Assembly (NCBI RefSeq): GCF_001598415.1
Contig: NZ_BCYX01000018.1
Location: forward strand, 30,622-94,621
Length of the DNA stretch: 64,000 nt
DNA from: Sphingomonas mali NBRC 15500
GTDB taxonomy: Bacteria > Pseudomonadota > Alphaproteobacteria > Sphingomonadales > Sphingomonadaceae
Direction: 5' to 3'
Shown: piece after piece, positions 9,587-18,707 of the stretch
Numbering within the stretch: the first letter of the stretch is position 1
How the letters are laid out: the number at the start of each line of letters is the position of its first letter
The notes under the pieces: generated by a model
Databases searched by the model: none
Seen by the model: only the letters and a program-made list of their open reading frames with translations
What the model was told of the DNA's origin: nothing
Program-made: the position numbers and the translations under genes

Positions 9587-10857
9587 GGCTGTCCCCTTGC
9601 ACCAATCTCCGGCGGCGCGACAGGGGGTAAGGGCGGTTGAACGCCGGGCAGTGTGGGCGTGGCGCCCAATACCAGCGACCAGGGCTGGGGCAGATAATCG
9701 ACCGACATATAGAAATAGAAGGCGCAGCTGCCGTCGGGGCGATAGGTCGCACCTTTCAGGATGCCGAGCGCTATAGTGCCGGAAAAGACCGGCGATCCGC
9801 TGTCGCCGCCCTTGCACGTCGGCCCCGACACGGTGACCCAGGTCGGCAGGCACGCGCCGCCGCACAGATCGCCTGCCGGCGCGAAATCGGTCAGCTCAAC
9901 GACCGCGCAGCTATAGCCGGTGCGCTCACCGCGATGGCAGACGAAATCGCCCGCCCGCGTCTGGTCGCGGGTTCGCGATCCGGTCACCGGGCGCTCGATC
10001 GTCCTGGCGGTATCGGCGTAGAACAGCCCGGCCAGGGGTCCCGGCACAGTGCCGATCTGGACGTCGTGATAGCCCCAGCCCCATTGACCGACGAAATCGA
10101 GTGGCACTTCGCTATGATCGGGCGCGATGAAACTCATCTGATCGAGGCAATGCGCCGCTGTGGCAATGCCGTAGCGTGTGCCGTCCGTGACCGCGAAGCC
10201 GCTGGTGCAGAGATAGCGTTTGCCATCGTCGGGGCTGGTCCCTTCCAACCGCGCGCCGCCGAGCGGGGGAGCGGACAGATTGACGTCGACATGGTCGACC
10301 ACGCGGATGCTCACCGGGACACCGGCGACCGCCTCGACCTTTGCGCGCCATTGTTCGACGCCGCTCTTTGCCTCGCCGCTGGTGATCAGCACGACCAGTT
10401 CGCCGGTGCGCGGGTCGAGGCCCATCGCCGGTGGGCGGGTGAACATCGCGCGGATCTGCGCCTGGTGCCAGGTCACTGCCCAGATCACCCGATCGCGCGA
10501 TGCCCGCGCACCGGTGCGAAAGGCGACGGGGACGGTCATCCCGCCGAGTTGCAGCGTCTCGTCGGGGACGGGGTCGCCGCCGGTCAGATAGACATTGATG
10601 CGGAAATCGGGGCGATGCTGGATCGAGATGCCGGCGATGCGGTCGCGATATCTGGCCTCGATTTCGTCGGTGACGGGGACGCTCGCCTCGAGCGCGGTGA
10701 GGCGGCGTTCGGCTTCCTCCTGCGGCACGGCGAACAGCTTGGCATATTCGGCGGCGTCGCGGGTCAGGGCTTCCGCAGGGGTCTCGACGGTCTGTGCCGC
10801 CGCCACGCGCGGCACGAATGCGAGGGTGAGCAATAGGCAGGTTAGCAGGAAACGCAT
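9583..10857 (-). CDS. Secreted trypsin-like (S1) serine protease with N-terminal prosegment
   Basis: A 424-residue exported protease. Residues 1-21 are a signal peptide. Residues 22-205 look like a pro-region of the alpha-lytic protease/streptogrisin kind, including a repeat-like FRINVYLTGG and a TGELVVLITSG strand. The chymotrypsin-fold domain has a complete triad: H236 in IATAAHC, D265 in GYHDVQ and S353 in GGDSGSP. Several cysteines (C217, C237, C307, C317, C332, C336, C348) could form disulfides. The C-terminus is proline-rich. The stop codon overlaps the dapB start (ATGA), so a secreted protease and a lysine-biosynthesis enzyme share a transcript, an odd pairing with no obvious functional reason. 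Confidence 0.88.
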   Translation of the reverse strand: MRFLLTCLLLTLAFVPRVAAAQTVETPAEALTRDAAEYAKLFAVPQEEAERRLTALEASVPVTDEIEARYRDRIAGISIQHRPDFRINVYLTGGDPVPDETLQLGGMTVPVAFRTGARASRDRVIWAVTWHQAQIRAMFTRPPAMGLDPRTGELVVLITSGEAKSGVEQWRAKVEAVAGVPVSIRVVDHVDVNLSAPPLGGARLEGTSPDDGKRYLCTSGFAVTDGTRYGIATAAHCLDQMSFIAPDHSEVPLDFVGQWGWGYHDVQIGTVPGPLAGLFYADTARTIERPVTGSRTRDQTRAGDFVCHRGERTGYSCAVVELTDFAPAGDLCGGACLPTWVTVSGPTCKGGDSGSPVFSGTIALGILKGATYRPDGSCAFYFYMSVDYLPQPWSLVLGATPTLPGVQPPLPPVAPPEIGARGQP

Positions 10858-10883
10858 ATAGCCGCCGCTACCACCTCGATTTC

Positions 10884-10988
10884 GTCATCCCGGGCTTGTC
10901 CCGGGATCCACTGTGCCTCAATCCCGAAGCAGGAGCCTCTTGTCCAGCGCTTGCTGCCCGATGGACCCCGGGACAAGCCCGGGGTGAC
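10884..10988. repeat. Inverted repeat pair between protease and aas genes
   Basis: Left arm 10884-10911 (GTCATCCCGGGCTTGTCCCG...) and right arm 10962-10988 are inverted copies differing at only two of 27 positions, separated by about 50 bases. Each arm also contains its own short dyad CCCGGG...CCCGGG. The repeat lies just after the aas stop codon and before the protease gene on the minus strand. In RNA it would fold into a long hairpin. Similar GC-rich intergenic repeats are common in sphingomonad genomes. Confidence 0.85.
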
Positions 10989-11004
10989 CGTTGAAGTGCG
11001 AGGA

Positions 11005-14000
11005 TCACTCGGCCGCCGTCGCCCCCATCGTCACATAATCGAGTTTGCCCGTCCCGAGCACGGGCAGCGCATCGACCACCCGAATGTCGCGTGGAATGGC
11101 GAGTTCAGCAATCCCATTGGCCTTGCCCCATGCCTGCAACTCCGCCGCCTTCGCTCCCTTGGCCGTCGTGAACAGGACTAGTTGCTCCCCCTTGCGCGCA
11201 TCGGTCCGCGTCACGACCGCATGGTCGGCGTCGGGCCAGGTCGCGGCGGCGTAGCCCTCGACTGCAGGCAGGGAGACCATCTCGCCGCCGATCTTGGCGA
11301 AACGCTTGGCGCGGCCGCGGATGGTGACGAAACCCATCTCGTCGATCGTCACGATGTCGCCGGTGTCGTGCCAGCCTTCTTCCGGGGGTTGCAGCGCGCC
11401 GGGCCGGTCGGCCTTCATGTAGCCGGCCATGATGTTGGGCCCGCGGATCGACAATTTGCCGCCTTCCCAGATGCCCTCGACCGGCTCGACTTTGGCCTCG
11501 ATCCCCGGCAGCAGGCGGCCGACACTGCCTGCCTTGAAGTGCATTGGCGTGTTGACCGCGATTACCGGCGCCGCCTCGGTCGCGCCATAGCCTTCGAAGA
11601 TGCGCACGCCGAATTTCTCGGCCCAGGTCTTGCGGGTCTCGTCGCGGACGCGCTCGGCGCCGGCGAAGACGTAGCGGACCGAATAGAAATCGTAATTATG
11701 CCCCATCCGCGCATAGCCGGCCAGAAAGGTGTCGGTGCCGAACAGGATCGTCGCATTGGCGTCGTATGCGAGCGCGGGCACGATCCGGTAATGGAGCGGG
11801 TTGGGGTAGAGCAGGGTGCGAATCCCGCTCAGGATCGGCAGCAAAGTGCCGCCGGTCAGCCCGAAGCTGTGGAACACCGGCAACGCGTTGAGCACCAGGT
11901 CGGACGAGTTGAAGTCGATCCGCGCCGACAGTTGCTGGCAATTGGACAGCAAGTTGCGATGGGTGAGGACGACGCCCTTGGGCAGCCCTTCCGACCCGCT
12001 GGTGAACAGGATCACTGCGGCGTCGTCGGGTGAGACCCCGCGGCGGCGATGGAGCCGTCCCGCCCAGCGCGCCGCGACCAAGGCGCGCAGCTTGGCGATC
12101 GCGCCGATGCCGGCGCCGATATCCTCGAGATAGACGATCTTGCGCCCGTCGGCTTCGAGGCCCTCGACGATCGGCTCCAGCTTGCCCTGCGCGATAAAGG
12201 CGCGCGCGGTGATGACCGTCTTGACCTCCGCCGCAATGCAGGCGGCCTTCAGATTGGTCAGCCCGGCCGTGTAGTTGAGCATCGCCGGTACGCGGCCGAT
12301 CCGTTGCAGCGCGAAGAAAGTCGCGACCACGCCGGCGACGTTGGGCAGCAACACGCCGACCGCTTCGCCCTGTTTGGTCATCGGGTCGAACGCGCGGCCG
12401 AGCGCCATGCTGCCGACGACCAGTTTCTTGTAGGTCATCGGCTCGCGCTTGATGTCCTCGACGATCGGCGACTTGCCGCCATTGACGTCCTTCGCGTCGA
12501 GCAATGCCTGGAACAGCGTCGTCTCGGTTTCCGACGTCGCGAAGATCATGCTGCTCATTTCGTCATAGAGACGGCGCCCGGCGATCGCGCGGCGGGCGCG
12601 CGCGGTCATCTCGCCTTTGATCTCGAACCGCCGCGGCGGCAGCACGGTCAGCGTGATCTTGGGGAACAGCTTCAACCGAACCTTGCCGCGCAGCTTGGAG
12701 AAGGTCGAATATTGCGCGCCGTCGATCCGCACCGGGATGATCGGCGCATCGGCCTTGTCGGCGACCATGCCGGGGCCGTCGAACACTTTCATCAGCGCGC
12801 CGGTGACGGTGATCCGTCCCTCTGGGAAGATCACTAGCGTATTGCCGTCCTTGACCGCCTTGACCATCGCCTTGGTCGACATCGGATTGGTCGGATCGAC
12901 CGGGAAGGCGCGGAACAGCTTGAGCGCGGGCTTGATCCACCAGCTCGCGACTACCGCGCTGTGCACCGCGAACACCGGCTTGCCGGGCAGGAACACCGCA
13001 AGCAGCAGACCGTCGAGCCACGACACATGGTTGACCACGACGACCGCGCGCTCGCCGGGCTTGGGCATATTCTCCTTGCCATGGACCTCGACGCGATAGG
13101 CGATTTCGAGCAGCGTCCGCATCAGTCGCTTGATCACCGTCTCGGGCAGCAGCCAGCAGCTGATCAGCGCGACGACCAGGGTCGAGAAGCCCATCGTCGC
13201 GATCACCGCGGGGATCGACGCGCCATAGGCCGCCATCGCAATCACCACCGCCATCACCAGCACGATGACGAGCGAATTGACGATATTGTTGGCGGCGATG
13301 ATCCGCGAGCGCTCGGCGACCGGGCTGTTGGTCTGGAGCAAGGCATAAAGCGGCACGATGAACATGCCGCCGGCAAAGGCGAGGCCGGCGAGATCGATCA
13401 GGATGCGCCAGCTGCCCGGCGCGGCCACGAAGCGGGCAATATCGGCACCGGGGGCGGTGACGACGAAATGGTGCGTCGCCTGCCACAGGTCGATCATGAA
13501 CCCGGCCATCAGCAAGGCGGCGAGCGGCACGTAGCGCGCCGACACCCTGCCCTTGAGCAGGCGGTTGACTGCCAGCGAGCCGATCGCGATCGAGATCGAG
13601 AAGACCAGCAGGAACAGGGTCACGACCGGCTTGCCCGCGCCGAGCCGGTTGCTGACGAGTGGCGCGAAATCGTTGAGCAACACCGCGCCGATCGCGAAGA
13701 ACCAGCTGATCCCCAGGATGCACAGCCAGGCATCGCGCGCGTCATGCGCCGACCGCAACACTTGCCAGGTGCTGCGGAACACGTTGCGGTCGACCGGCAC
13801 TACGCCCGGGGCCGCGGGCGCAGGCGGGATCGCCAGGCTGGCGAGGAACCCGAGCACGGCCATCCCGGTCGCGACCAGGCCCGCTTCCCAGGGCGGGATG
13901 AAATTGGGCATCAACTGGCCGGCCAGGATCGCCAGGAACGTGCCGGCCTCGATCATGCCGGTACCGCCCATGATCTCATTGGGGCCGAGATGCTGAGGCA

Positions 14001-14400
14001 GGATCGAATATTTGACCGGGCCGAAGATAGTCGAATGGCACCCCATCAGGAACAGGACGGTCAGCAGCAGCGGCACCGATTGCAGCGCCAGCCCGGCCAG
14101 GCCCATCGCCATGAACAGGATCTCCGCGCCCTTCACGATGCGCATCAATTTCGCCTTGTCCCACCCGTCGGCGATCTGCCCGGCCAGCGCCGAGAACAGG
14201 AAATAGGGCAGGATGAAGAGGCCGGTGGCGAGCGCCGCGAGCGACGCCGCGCCATTCTCGTCGCCCTTGTAGAGGGTGAAAGTGACGAGGAAGAGCATCG
14301 CATATTTGAGCGCGTTGTCGTTGAACGCGCCGATGAACTGAACGACGAACATCGGACCGAAGCGGCGCTTCGCGAGCAGCGAGAAATCAGGTGCGGACAT
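11005..14400 (-). CDS. aas: MFS transporter / 1-acyl-glycerophosphate acyltransferase / acyl-ACP synthetase fusion (Aas type)
   Basis: An 1131-residue three-part membrane protein for lysophospholipid recycling. Residues 1-420 form an LplT-like MFS transporter with about 12 membrane segments. Residues 430-620 are a PlsC acyltransferase, with NHVSWLD (H458, D463) and FPEGR (525-529). Residues 640-1131 are an AMP-binding acyl-ACP synthetase-like domain with ILFTSGSEGLPKG (797-809) and HDTGD. In E. coli, LplT and Aas are separate proteins; here flipping of lysophospholipid and its re-acylation are on one chain. It begins one base after the stop of the DUF2339 gene, so the two are probably co-transcribed. 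Confidence 0.93.
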   Translation of the reverse strand: MSAPDFSLLAKRRFGPMFVVQFIGAFNDNALKYAMLFLVTFTLYKGDENGAASLAALATGLFILPYFLFSALAGQIADGWDKAKLMRIVKGAEILFMAMGLAGLALQSVPLLLTVLFLMGCHSTIFGPVKYSILPQHLGPNEIMGGTGMIEAGTFLAILAGQLMPNFIPPWEAGLVATGMAVLGFLASLAIPPAPAAPGVVPVDRNVFRSTWQVLRSAHDARDAWLCILGISWFFAIGAVLLNDFAPLVSNRLGAGKPVVTLFLLVFSISIAIGSLAVNRLLKGRVSARYVPLAALLMAGFMIDLWQATHHFVVTAPGADIARFVAAPGSWRILIDLAGLAFAGGMFIVPLYALLQTNSPVAERSRIIAANNIVNSLVIVLVMAVVIAMAAYGASIPAVIATMGFSTLVVALISCWLLPETVIKRLMRTLLEIAYRVEVHGKENMPKPGERAVVVVNHVSWLDGLLLAVFLPGKPVFAVHSAVVASWWIKPALKLFRAFPVDPTNPMSTKAMVKAVKDGNTLVIFPEGRITVTGALMKVFDGPGMVADKADAPIIPVRIDGAQYSTFSKLRGKVRLKLFPKITLTVLPPRRFEIKGEMTARARRAIAGRRLYDEMSSMIFATSETETTLFQALLDAKDVNGGKSPIVEDIKREPMTYKKLVVGSMALGRAFDPMTKQGEAVGVLLPNVAGVVATFFALQRIGRVPAMLNYTAGLTNLKAACIAAEVKTVITARAFIAQGKLEPIVEGLEADGRKIVYLEDIGAGIGAIAKLRALVAARWAGRLHRRRGVSPDDAAVILFTSGSEGLPKGVVLTHRNLLSNCQQLSARIDFNSSDLVLNALPVFHSFGLTGGTLLPILSGIRTLLYPNPLHYRIVPALAYDANATILFGTDTFLAGYARMGHNYDFYSVRYVFAGAERVRDETRKTWAEKFGVRIFEGYGATEAAPVIAVNTPMHFKAGSVGRLLPGIEAKVEPVEGIWEGGKLSIRGPNIMAGYMKADRPGALQPPEEGWHDTGDIVTIDEMGFVTIRGRAKRFAKIGGEMVSLPAVEGYAAATWPDADHAVVTRTDARKGEQLVLFTTAKGAKAAELQAWGKANGIAELAIPRDIRVVDALPVLGTGKLDYVTMGATAAE

Positions 14401-14401
14401 G

Positions 14402-17341
14402 TTACCCCCGGGTGTCGGCAGGAACGGTATCGGTCGAGTATGACTCTTCGGTCAACGCGGCGTCGGCCAATGCAGCATCAGGAAGATAGCGGCTGTAGAG
14501 CCACCCCACCCCGATCAGGCTGAAGCCGAGCGCAGCGAACGACGCGATGCGCAGCAGCCCGTCAAGGCCCGCGGCGTCGAGCAGGAACACCTTGCCCACC
14601 GCCGCCAGCATCAGCACCAGTGAGACGATCCGCCAGTCGCGCGACGCACGACGGATGCCCCATTGCAGGAAGCCGATCGCGATCACGATCGCGGTGAGCG
14701 ACCGGCCGATGTCTTCGGTCTGGCTCACCCCCGCTTCCGACAGCAAGGAGCCATGGAATGCCTGGCGCAGCAGCGACGCGGCGAGCATCAGGATCAGCGC
14801 CATCCGCATCCCGTCGCGCGCGCGGTCCGCCCCCGGCCCGGGAAAGGCATGGCTCGACAGCCACAGCAAGGCGAAGGCGATGCCGTAGGCCGGCACCAGC
14901 CACGGTCCGACCAATTGGTCGGTCCATAACGGATTGTGCATCGCGCCCGTGAACCAGGCGAAATGAAGCAAAGCCGTCGTCGCGATTCCTATCGCGATCC
15001 GCCGGGCGCCGAGCCGCCACGCGCCGATAGCGGTGGCGGCGAGCAAGGCTTCCCACATGCTTCGCTCGGCCATGCCGGCAGCGACGAAATGCGCCCCGTC
15101 GACGATCGCGAAGACATGCTTCCACAACGAGTGGGCGGCGATCAGGCTGAACACGATCGCGACGATCGATCCGATCTCTCGCAGCCGCTCGGGCACGATA
15201 TCGCGGAGCAACAAAGCGACGAGCACGCAGGCCGGCGCGGCAACGCGGATCAGCGTCATGTCGATTGGTGGGGTCGCCGTGACCAGGAAGGGTATGCCGA
15301 CGATGGCGCCGCCCGCGCCCGCTGCCCAGATCAGCAGCGGCTGCACGGCCCAACCGATCGACAACAAGGCAGCCGTTGGCGCCACGGTTAACGGTGTGCG
15401 CCGGCCCGCGAGTGCCGCGCCGGCAAGAATTACCGCCGGCACCAGCGCTAGCCAGGTTGCGGGCACGACCTGCGCCGCGGCGACATAAATGAGCAGGACG
15501 GCTATTGCAGCACTGCCCTGGCGCACGCCCCAGTCGATCGACCAGCGGGCGAAGCTTGCCGCCGCCGCAGCCCCGACTGTCCAGCGCAGCAAGGCGATGC
15601 CAATATCGTGATCCTGCACCAGGCCGACCGCACGTCCGATCTCGTCGGCGTCATAGCCAACGAGCAATGCCAATGCAGTCATTCCTGCCACCAATGAGGA
15701 GTGGCCGATCCGATCGTCGTCGGCGACGCGACCCAGCAACAATATCGTGACCGCGGCCAGCGCGACGATCGGTCCGATCGCCCACACCGGCGCCAGCAGG
15801 CTGGCGCCAAGCGCCGCCAGCACGACCGCACTGATACCCAGGATCGCAAACCGCGCATCGTCGCGCCGGACGGCCGTCCGCCAGCCCCAGCCGGCCGCGG
15901 CACCCGTCACGAACGCAGCAACGAGTGCCAGTGGCGCGAAATCGGCGCGCGATTGCTGGAACCAGAAATGGCTCGCGGGGATCAGCACACCGGCAAAGCC
16001 GAGCGCCGCCACCTGCGCTGCATCGCTCAACCGGCCATCGGGGCGCCACAGCCGCCACAAGGCAGGCAGGCCATAGATCGCCGACCCACCGGCTAGTACC
16101 AGCGCCAGCATCATGCCGTCAGGGCTTGGCCAGACAGCGGTGAGCAGCAGCCCGACCACCAATCCGGCCAGCGGCAATTCGGCCAAGCTGGGCTCGCGTC
16201 GCGCCAGCCAGATCATCGCCGCCGACAGCAAGGCGAACAGGCCCCAGTCGAGCGGGGCGAAACCGCCGATCGCAACGATCGCCGCCATTTGCGCGCAGCC
16301 GAACAACGCGGCGATCACGCGGACCACGCGCCCGGGGTCACCGACCATCGCAAGCGGAAAGACGATCGCGAGCATCAGGGTCAGCATGCCGGTCGACAGC
16401 AATGATGCGATGTCGTGCAATCCGGTCGCGATCAATACCAGGCCCCAGCCGAACCCGCCCGCCACCGCAAGCGCGCCGAGCCACCACCAACCCTGGCGTC
16501 GCCCGAGCATCGACAATCCGCCCGCGGTCAACGCGAGCCAACTCGCAAGCAATGGTATGTCGGGGGAGGCCGATCCGACCAACGCCGGCGCGGCGAGACC
16601 GCCGACCAGCCCCAATATAGCACTCGGGGCGCCGAAACGGACCGACAGCAATCCAGCGAGCAAGGTGATCGCGGCCAGCCCGGCGAAGGCGGTCATCGGT
16701 CCGATCAGCTGATAGAGGTTCGCCGCGACCAGCACGGAGGCATAGAGCGTCGCGATGCCCGCGCCCGAAAGCGCCTGACGGATGCGCGGATCTCTCGCCA
16801 CGTCGTCGCGGCGCAGCGCGAGCTCGGCGCCAGCGATCAGCCCGCTGCCGAACACCAGGCCCAGGATTACGCGCACCGGCGGCGACAACAGGCCGGCATC
16901 GATCGAGTATTTGACGATCAGGAACCCGGCCACCGCGAGCGTGATGCCGCCGGCCCAGATCGGCAGGTAGCGCCCAAAAATATCCTCGAACCCGAACCGC
17001 CTCGCGTACCGTTCGGCCGGCGCCGCAGCATGTGCCAGCGGTTCGATGGCCGGTGCAGGGGGAAGGGTTTCCGGTTCGGGCGCGACATAGAGCGTCGCCG
17101 GCGCAGCCTCGGCGATCGTTTGGGGAATTGGCTGCACCTCGGCAGGCGGCTGCCGCCCCGGCTCCGGCGCAATCCAGTCGGTCCGCTCGAATCCTGCCTG
17201 ATCGGGCATGTCGTCTCGCGCGATTCGTTCACGTCGATCGAGCGCCAGCTCGAGTAGGGCGATCCGCTGCGTGAGCGCGTCGTCGCGCTGCCACAAAACC
17301 ACCGCCACGACGATCAGACCGATCAGCACCAACGCGGTCAT
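14402..17341 (-). CDS. DUF2339 polytopic membrane protein
   Basis: A 979-residue integral membrane protein. After one N-terminal membrane segment (TALVLIGLIVVAVVLW) there is a charged, proline-rich linker to about residue 140. More than 20 hydrophobic segments follow, matching the DUF2339 family of predicted membrane proteins with no known reaction. The ATG at 17341 is preceded by GGAGGAGG at good spacing. An in-frame ATG further upstream at 17413 would run into the TetR operator region and is less likely. It is tightly linked to aas downstream, which suggests a role in the cell envelope, but this is inference. Confidence 0.88.
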   Translation of the reverse strand: MTALVLIGLIVVAVVLWQRDDALTQRIALLELALDRRERIARDDMPDQAGFERTDWIAPEPGRQPPAEVQPIPQTIAEAAPATLYVAPEPETLPPAPAIEPLAHAAAPAERYARRFGFEDIFGRYLPIWAGGITLAVAGFLIVKYSIDAGLLSPPVRVILGLVFGSGLIAGAELALRRDDVARDPRIRQALSGAGIATLYASVLVAANLYQLIGPMTAFAGLAAITLLAGLLSVRFGAPSAILGLVGGLAAPALVGSASPDIPLLASWLALTAGGLSMLGRRQGWWWLGALAVAGGFGWGLVLIATGLHDIASLLSTGMLTLMLAIVFPLAMVGDPGRVVRVIAALFGCAQMAAIVAIGGFAPLDWGLFALLSAAMIWLARREPSLAELPLAGLVVGLLLTAVWPSPDGMMLALVLAGGSAIYGLPALWRLWRPDGRLSDAAQVAALGFAGVLIPASHFWFQQSRADFAPLALVAAFVTGAAAGWGWRTAVRRDDARFAILGISAVVLAALGASLLAPVWAIGPIVALAAVTILLLGRVADDDRIGHSSLVAGMTALALLVGYDADEIGRAVGLVQDHDIGIALLRWTVGAAAAASFARWSIDWGVRQGSAAIAVLLIYVAAAQVVPATWLALVPAVILAGAALAGRRTPLTVAPTAALLSIGWAVQPLLIWAAGAGGAIVGIPFLVTATPPIDMTLIRVAAPACVLVALLLRDIVPERLREIGSIVAIVFSLIAAHSLWKHVFAIVDGAHFVAAGMAERSMWEALLAATAIGAWRLGARRIAIGIATTALLHFAWFTGAMHNPLWTDQLVGPWLVPAYGIAFALLWLSSHAFPGPGADRARDGMRMALILMLAASLLRQAFHGSLLSEAGVSQTEDIGRSLTAIVIAIGFLQWGIRRASRDWRIVSLVLMLAAVGKVFLLDAAGLDGLLRIASFAALGFSLIGVGWLYSRYLPDAALADAALTEESYSTDTVPADTRG

Positions 17342-17383
17342 TGCCTGAGCCTCCTCCAGGATGGGGCGCTGGATAGCATAAAC

Positions 17384-17419
17384 TGAGCGGTGTTCAATAA
17401 AAATATTAGACACTGTTCA
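17384..17419. promoter_or_regulatory. Two operator-like half-palindromes between DUF2339 and tetR genes
   Basis: TGAGCGGTGTTCA (17384-17396) and TAGACACTGTTCA (17407-17419) are related 13-mers 23 bases apart, each ending in GTTCA. The first is a near-palindrome TGA(A/G)C-GGT-GTTCA. They lie between the divergent DUF2339 and TetR genes and are plausible binding sites for the TetR protein encoded next to them. The surrounding 40 bases are AT-rich, as expected for a promoter. Confidence 0.5.
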
Positions 17420-17440
17420 ATTAAACGCTTAGGCGGGGCC

Positions 17441-18046
17441 ATGGGACGGCGGTCAGATCATACGCGCGACGAACTCGAGCAGCTGATCATCGGTGCGGGG
17501 CACACCTTGCTGGCCGAGGTCGGCTATCACCGCTTCTCGGCGCGGGAGGTGGCGAAGCGGATCGGCTATTCGGTTGGCACGATCTACAACGTGTTCGACA
17601 GCCTCGACGACCTGATGCTGGCGATCAACGGCCGTACGTTTCTGATCTGGGCGGAAACGATCGCCCGGTCTCTGCAAAATGCGGGTCTTGATCGTATCGC
17701 ATTGCTGGTCGCGTCCTATTTCGATTTCGCCACCAGCAACCGCAATCTGTGGATGGCGATTTACGATCACCGGTTACCGGCCGGCGTGCCCCTTCCCGAT
17801 CGTTATGCGCGCCAGCGCGGCGTGCTGACCGATATCCTGAGAGGCGAAATCGCGGCCGTACTGCCCGAAGATCGTCGCGACCTCGCCCCAGCGCTCGCCC
17901 GTTCCTTGCTGGCGACGGTCCACGGCCATTGCGTGTTCGCGCTCAACGGCACCTTCGCCCTGCTCGACGAACGCGATCCGCATGGCGCCGCGTTGGCCCG
18001 GGTGCGCGAAGCGCTGGCGGCGGCCGGGGCACACATCGCCGTCTGA
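17441..18046 (+). CDS. TetR/AcrR-family transcriptional regulator
   Basis: A 201-residue one-component regulator. The N-terminal helix-turn-helix is at about 14-60 (FSAREVAKRIGYSVGTIYNVF). The C-terminal ligand-binding part resembles the WHG-type TetR C-terminal domain, with WMAIYDHRLP and a GHCVFAL segment near the end. The ATG at 17441 starts MGRRSDHTRDEL; an upstream in-frame ATG at 17390 would begin inside the putative operator and is rejected. It is divergent from the DUF2339-aas unit and is likely to repress itself and perhaps that unit. Its ligand is unknown. Confidence 0.88.
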   Translation: MGRRSDHTRDELEQLIIGAGHTLLAEVGYHRFSAREVAKRIGYSVGTIYNVFDSLDDLMLAINGRTFLIWAETIARSLQNAGLDRIALLVASYFDFATSNRNLWMAIYDHRLPAGVPLPDRYARQRGVLTDILRGEIAAVLPEDRRDLAPALARSLLATVHGHCVFALNGTFALLDERDPHGAALARVREALAAAGAHIAV

Positions 18047-18155
18047 GGCCGTCCGGTTCGTCCGCCGACCGCCCTGCTAACGACTCGCAACAAAGCGATA
18101 GCTGGAACGAACCCGACCTCGATGCGGTTGAAGGAGGAAATCCAGGAGAGACAAT

Positions 18156-18662
18156 ATGGCCGACAAACAGGATGCGATCGCGCTGCTCAAAGCCGATCAC
18201 CGCAAGGTCGAGGAACTGTTCGAACGGTTCGAGAATGCGCGCGGCGAGGGCAGCAAGCAGAAGATCGCGCTCGACATCTGCCTCGAACTGACCGTCCACG
18301 CCCAAATCGAGGAAGAGATTTTTTACCCCGCCTGCGAAGGCAAGATCGAGGAAGATCTGCTCAAGGAAGCCTATGTCGAACATGACGGCGCCAAGGTGCT
18401 GATCGCCGAGATCGAGGCGGGCGCGCCGAGCGACGAATTCTACGACGCCAAGGTCAAGGTGCTGTCGGAACAGATCGAGCACCATGTCGAAGAGGAAGAA
18501 AAGCGGATGGAAGGCATGTTTAGCCAGGCGCGTCACGCAGGGTTGGATATGGATGCGCTCGGCGATCAGCTGCGTGCGCGCAAGGAAGAGCTGACCGCCC
18601 ATTACAAAGCGAATGGGCTCACCAAGCCGGAAACCACGACCTTGACCGAGGCCACCGTCTGA
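18156..18662 (+). CDS. Hemerythrin HHE cation-binding domain protein
   Basis: A 168-residue helical protein with the ligands of a di-iron hemerythrin: H15 (ADHRKVEELF), H48 and E52 (VHAQIEEEIFYP), H76 (EHDGAK) and H109/H110 with E114 (EHHVEEEEKRM). Such proteins bind oxygen or sense/repair oxidative or nitrosative damage. AGGAGAGACAAT precedes the ATG. A thioredoxin-reductase-like flavoprotein gene follows 45 bases later on the same strand, which supports a redox role. The C-terminal 30 residues are outside the domain and polar. Confidence 0.92.
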   Translation: MADKQDAIALLKADHRKVEELFERFENARGEGSKQKIALDICLELTVHAQIEEEIFYPACEGKIEEDLLKEAYVEHDGAKVLIAEIEAGAPSDEFYDAKVKVLSEQIEHHVEEEEKRMEGMFSQARHAGLDMDALGDQLRARKEELTAHYKANGLTKPETTTLTEATV

Positions 18663-18707
18663 CGGCCGCGCTCATCCGCCCGCCACGCTCCCGCTCGGTG
18701 CGCGCCC

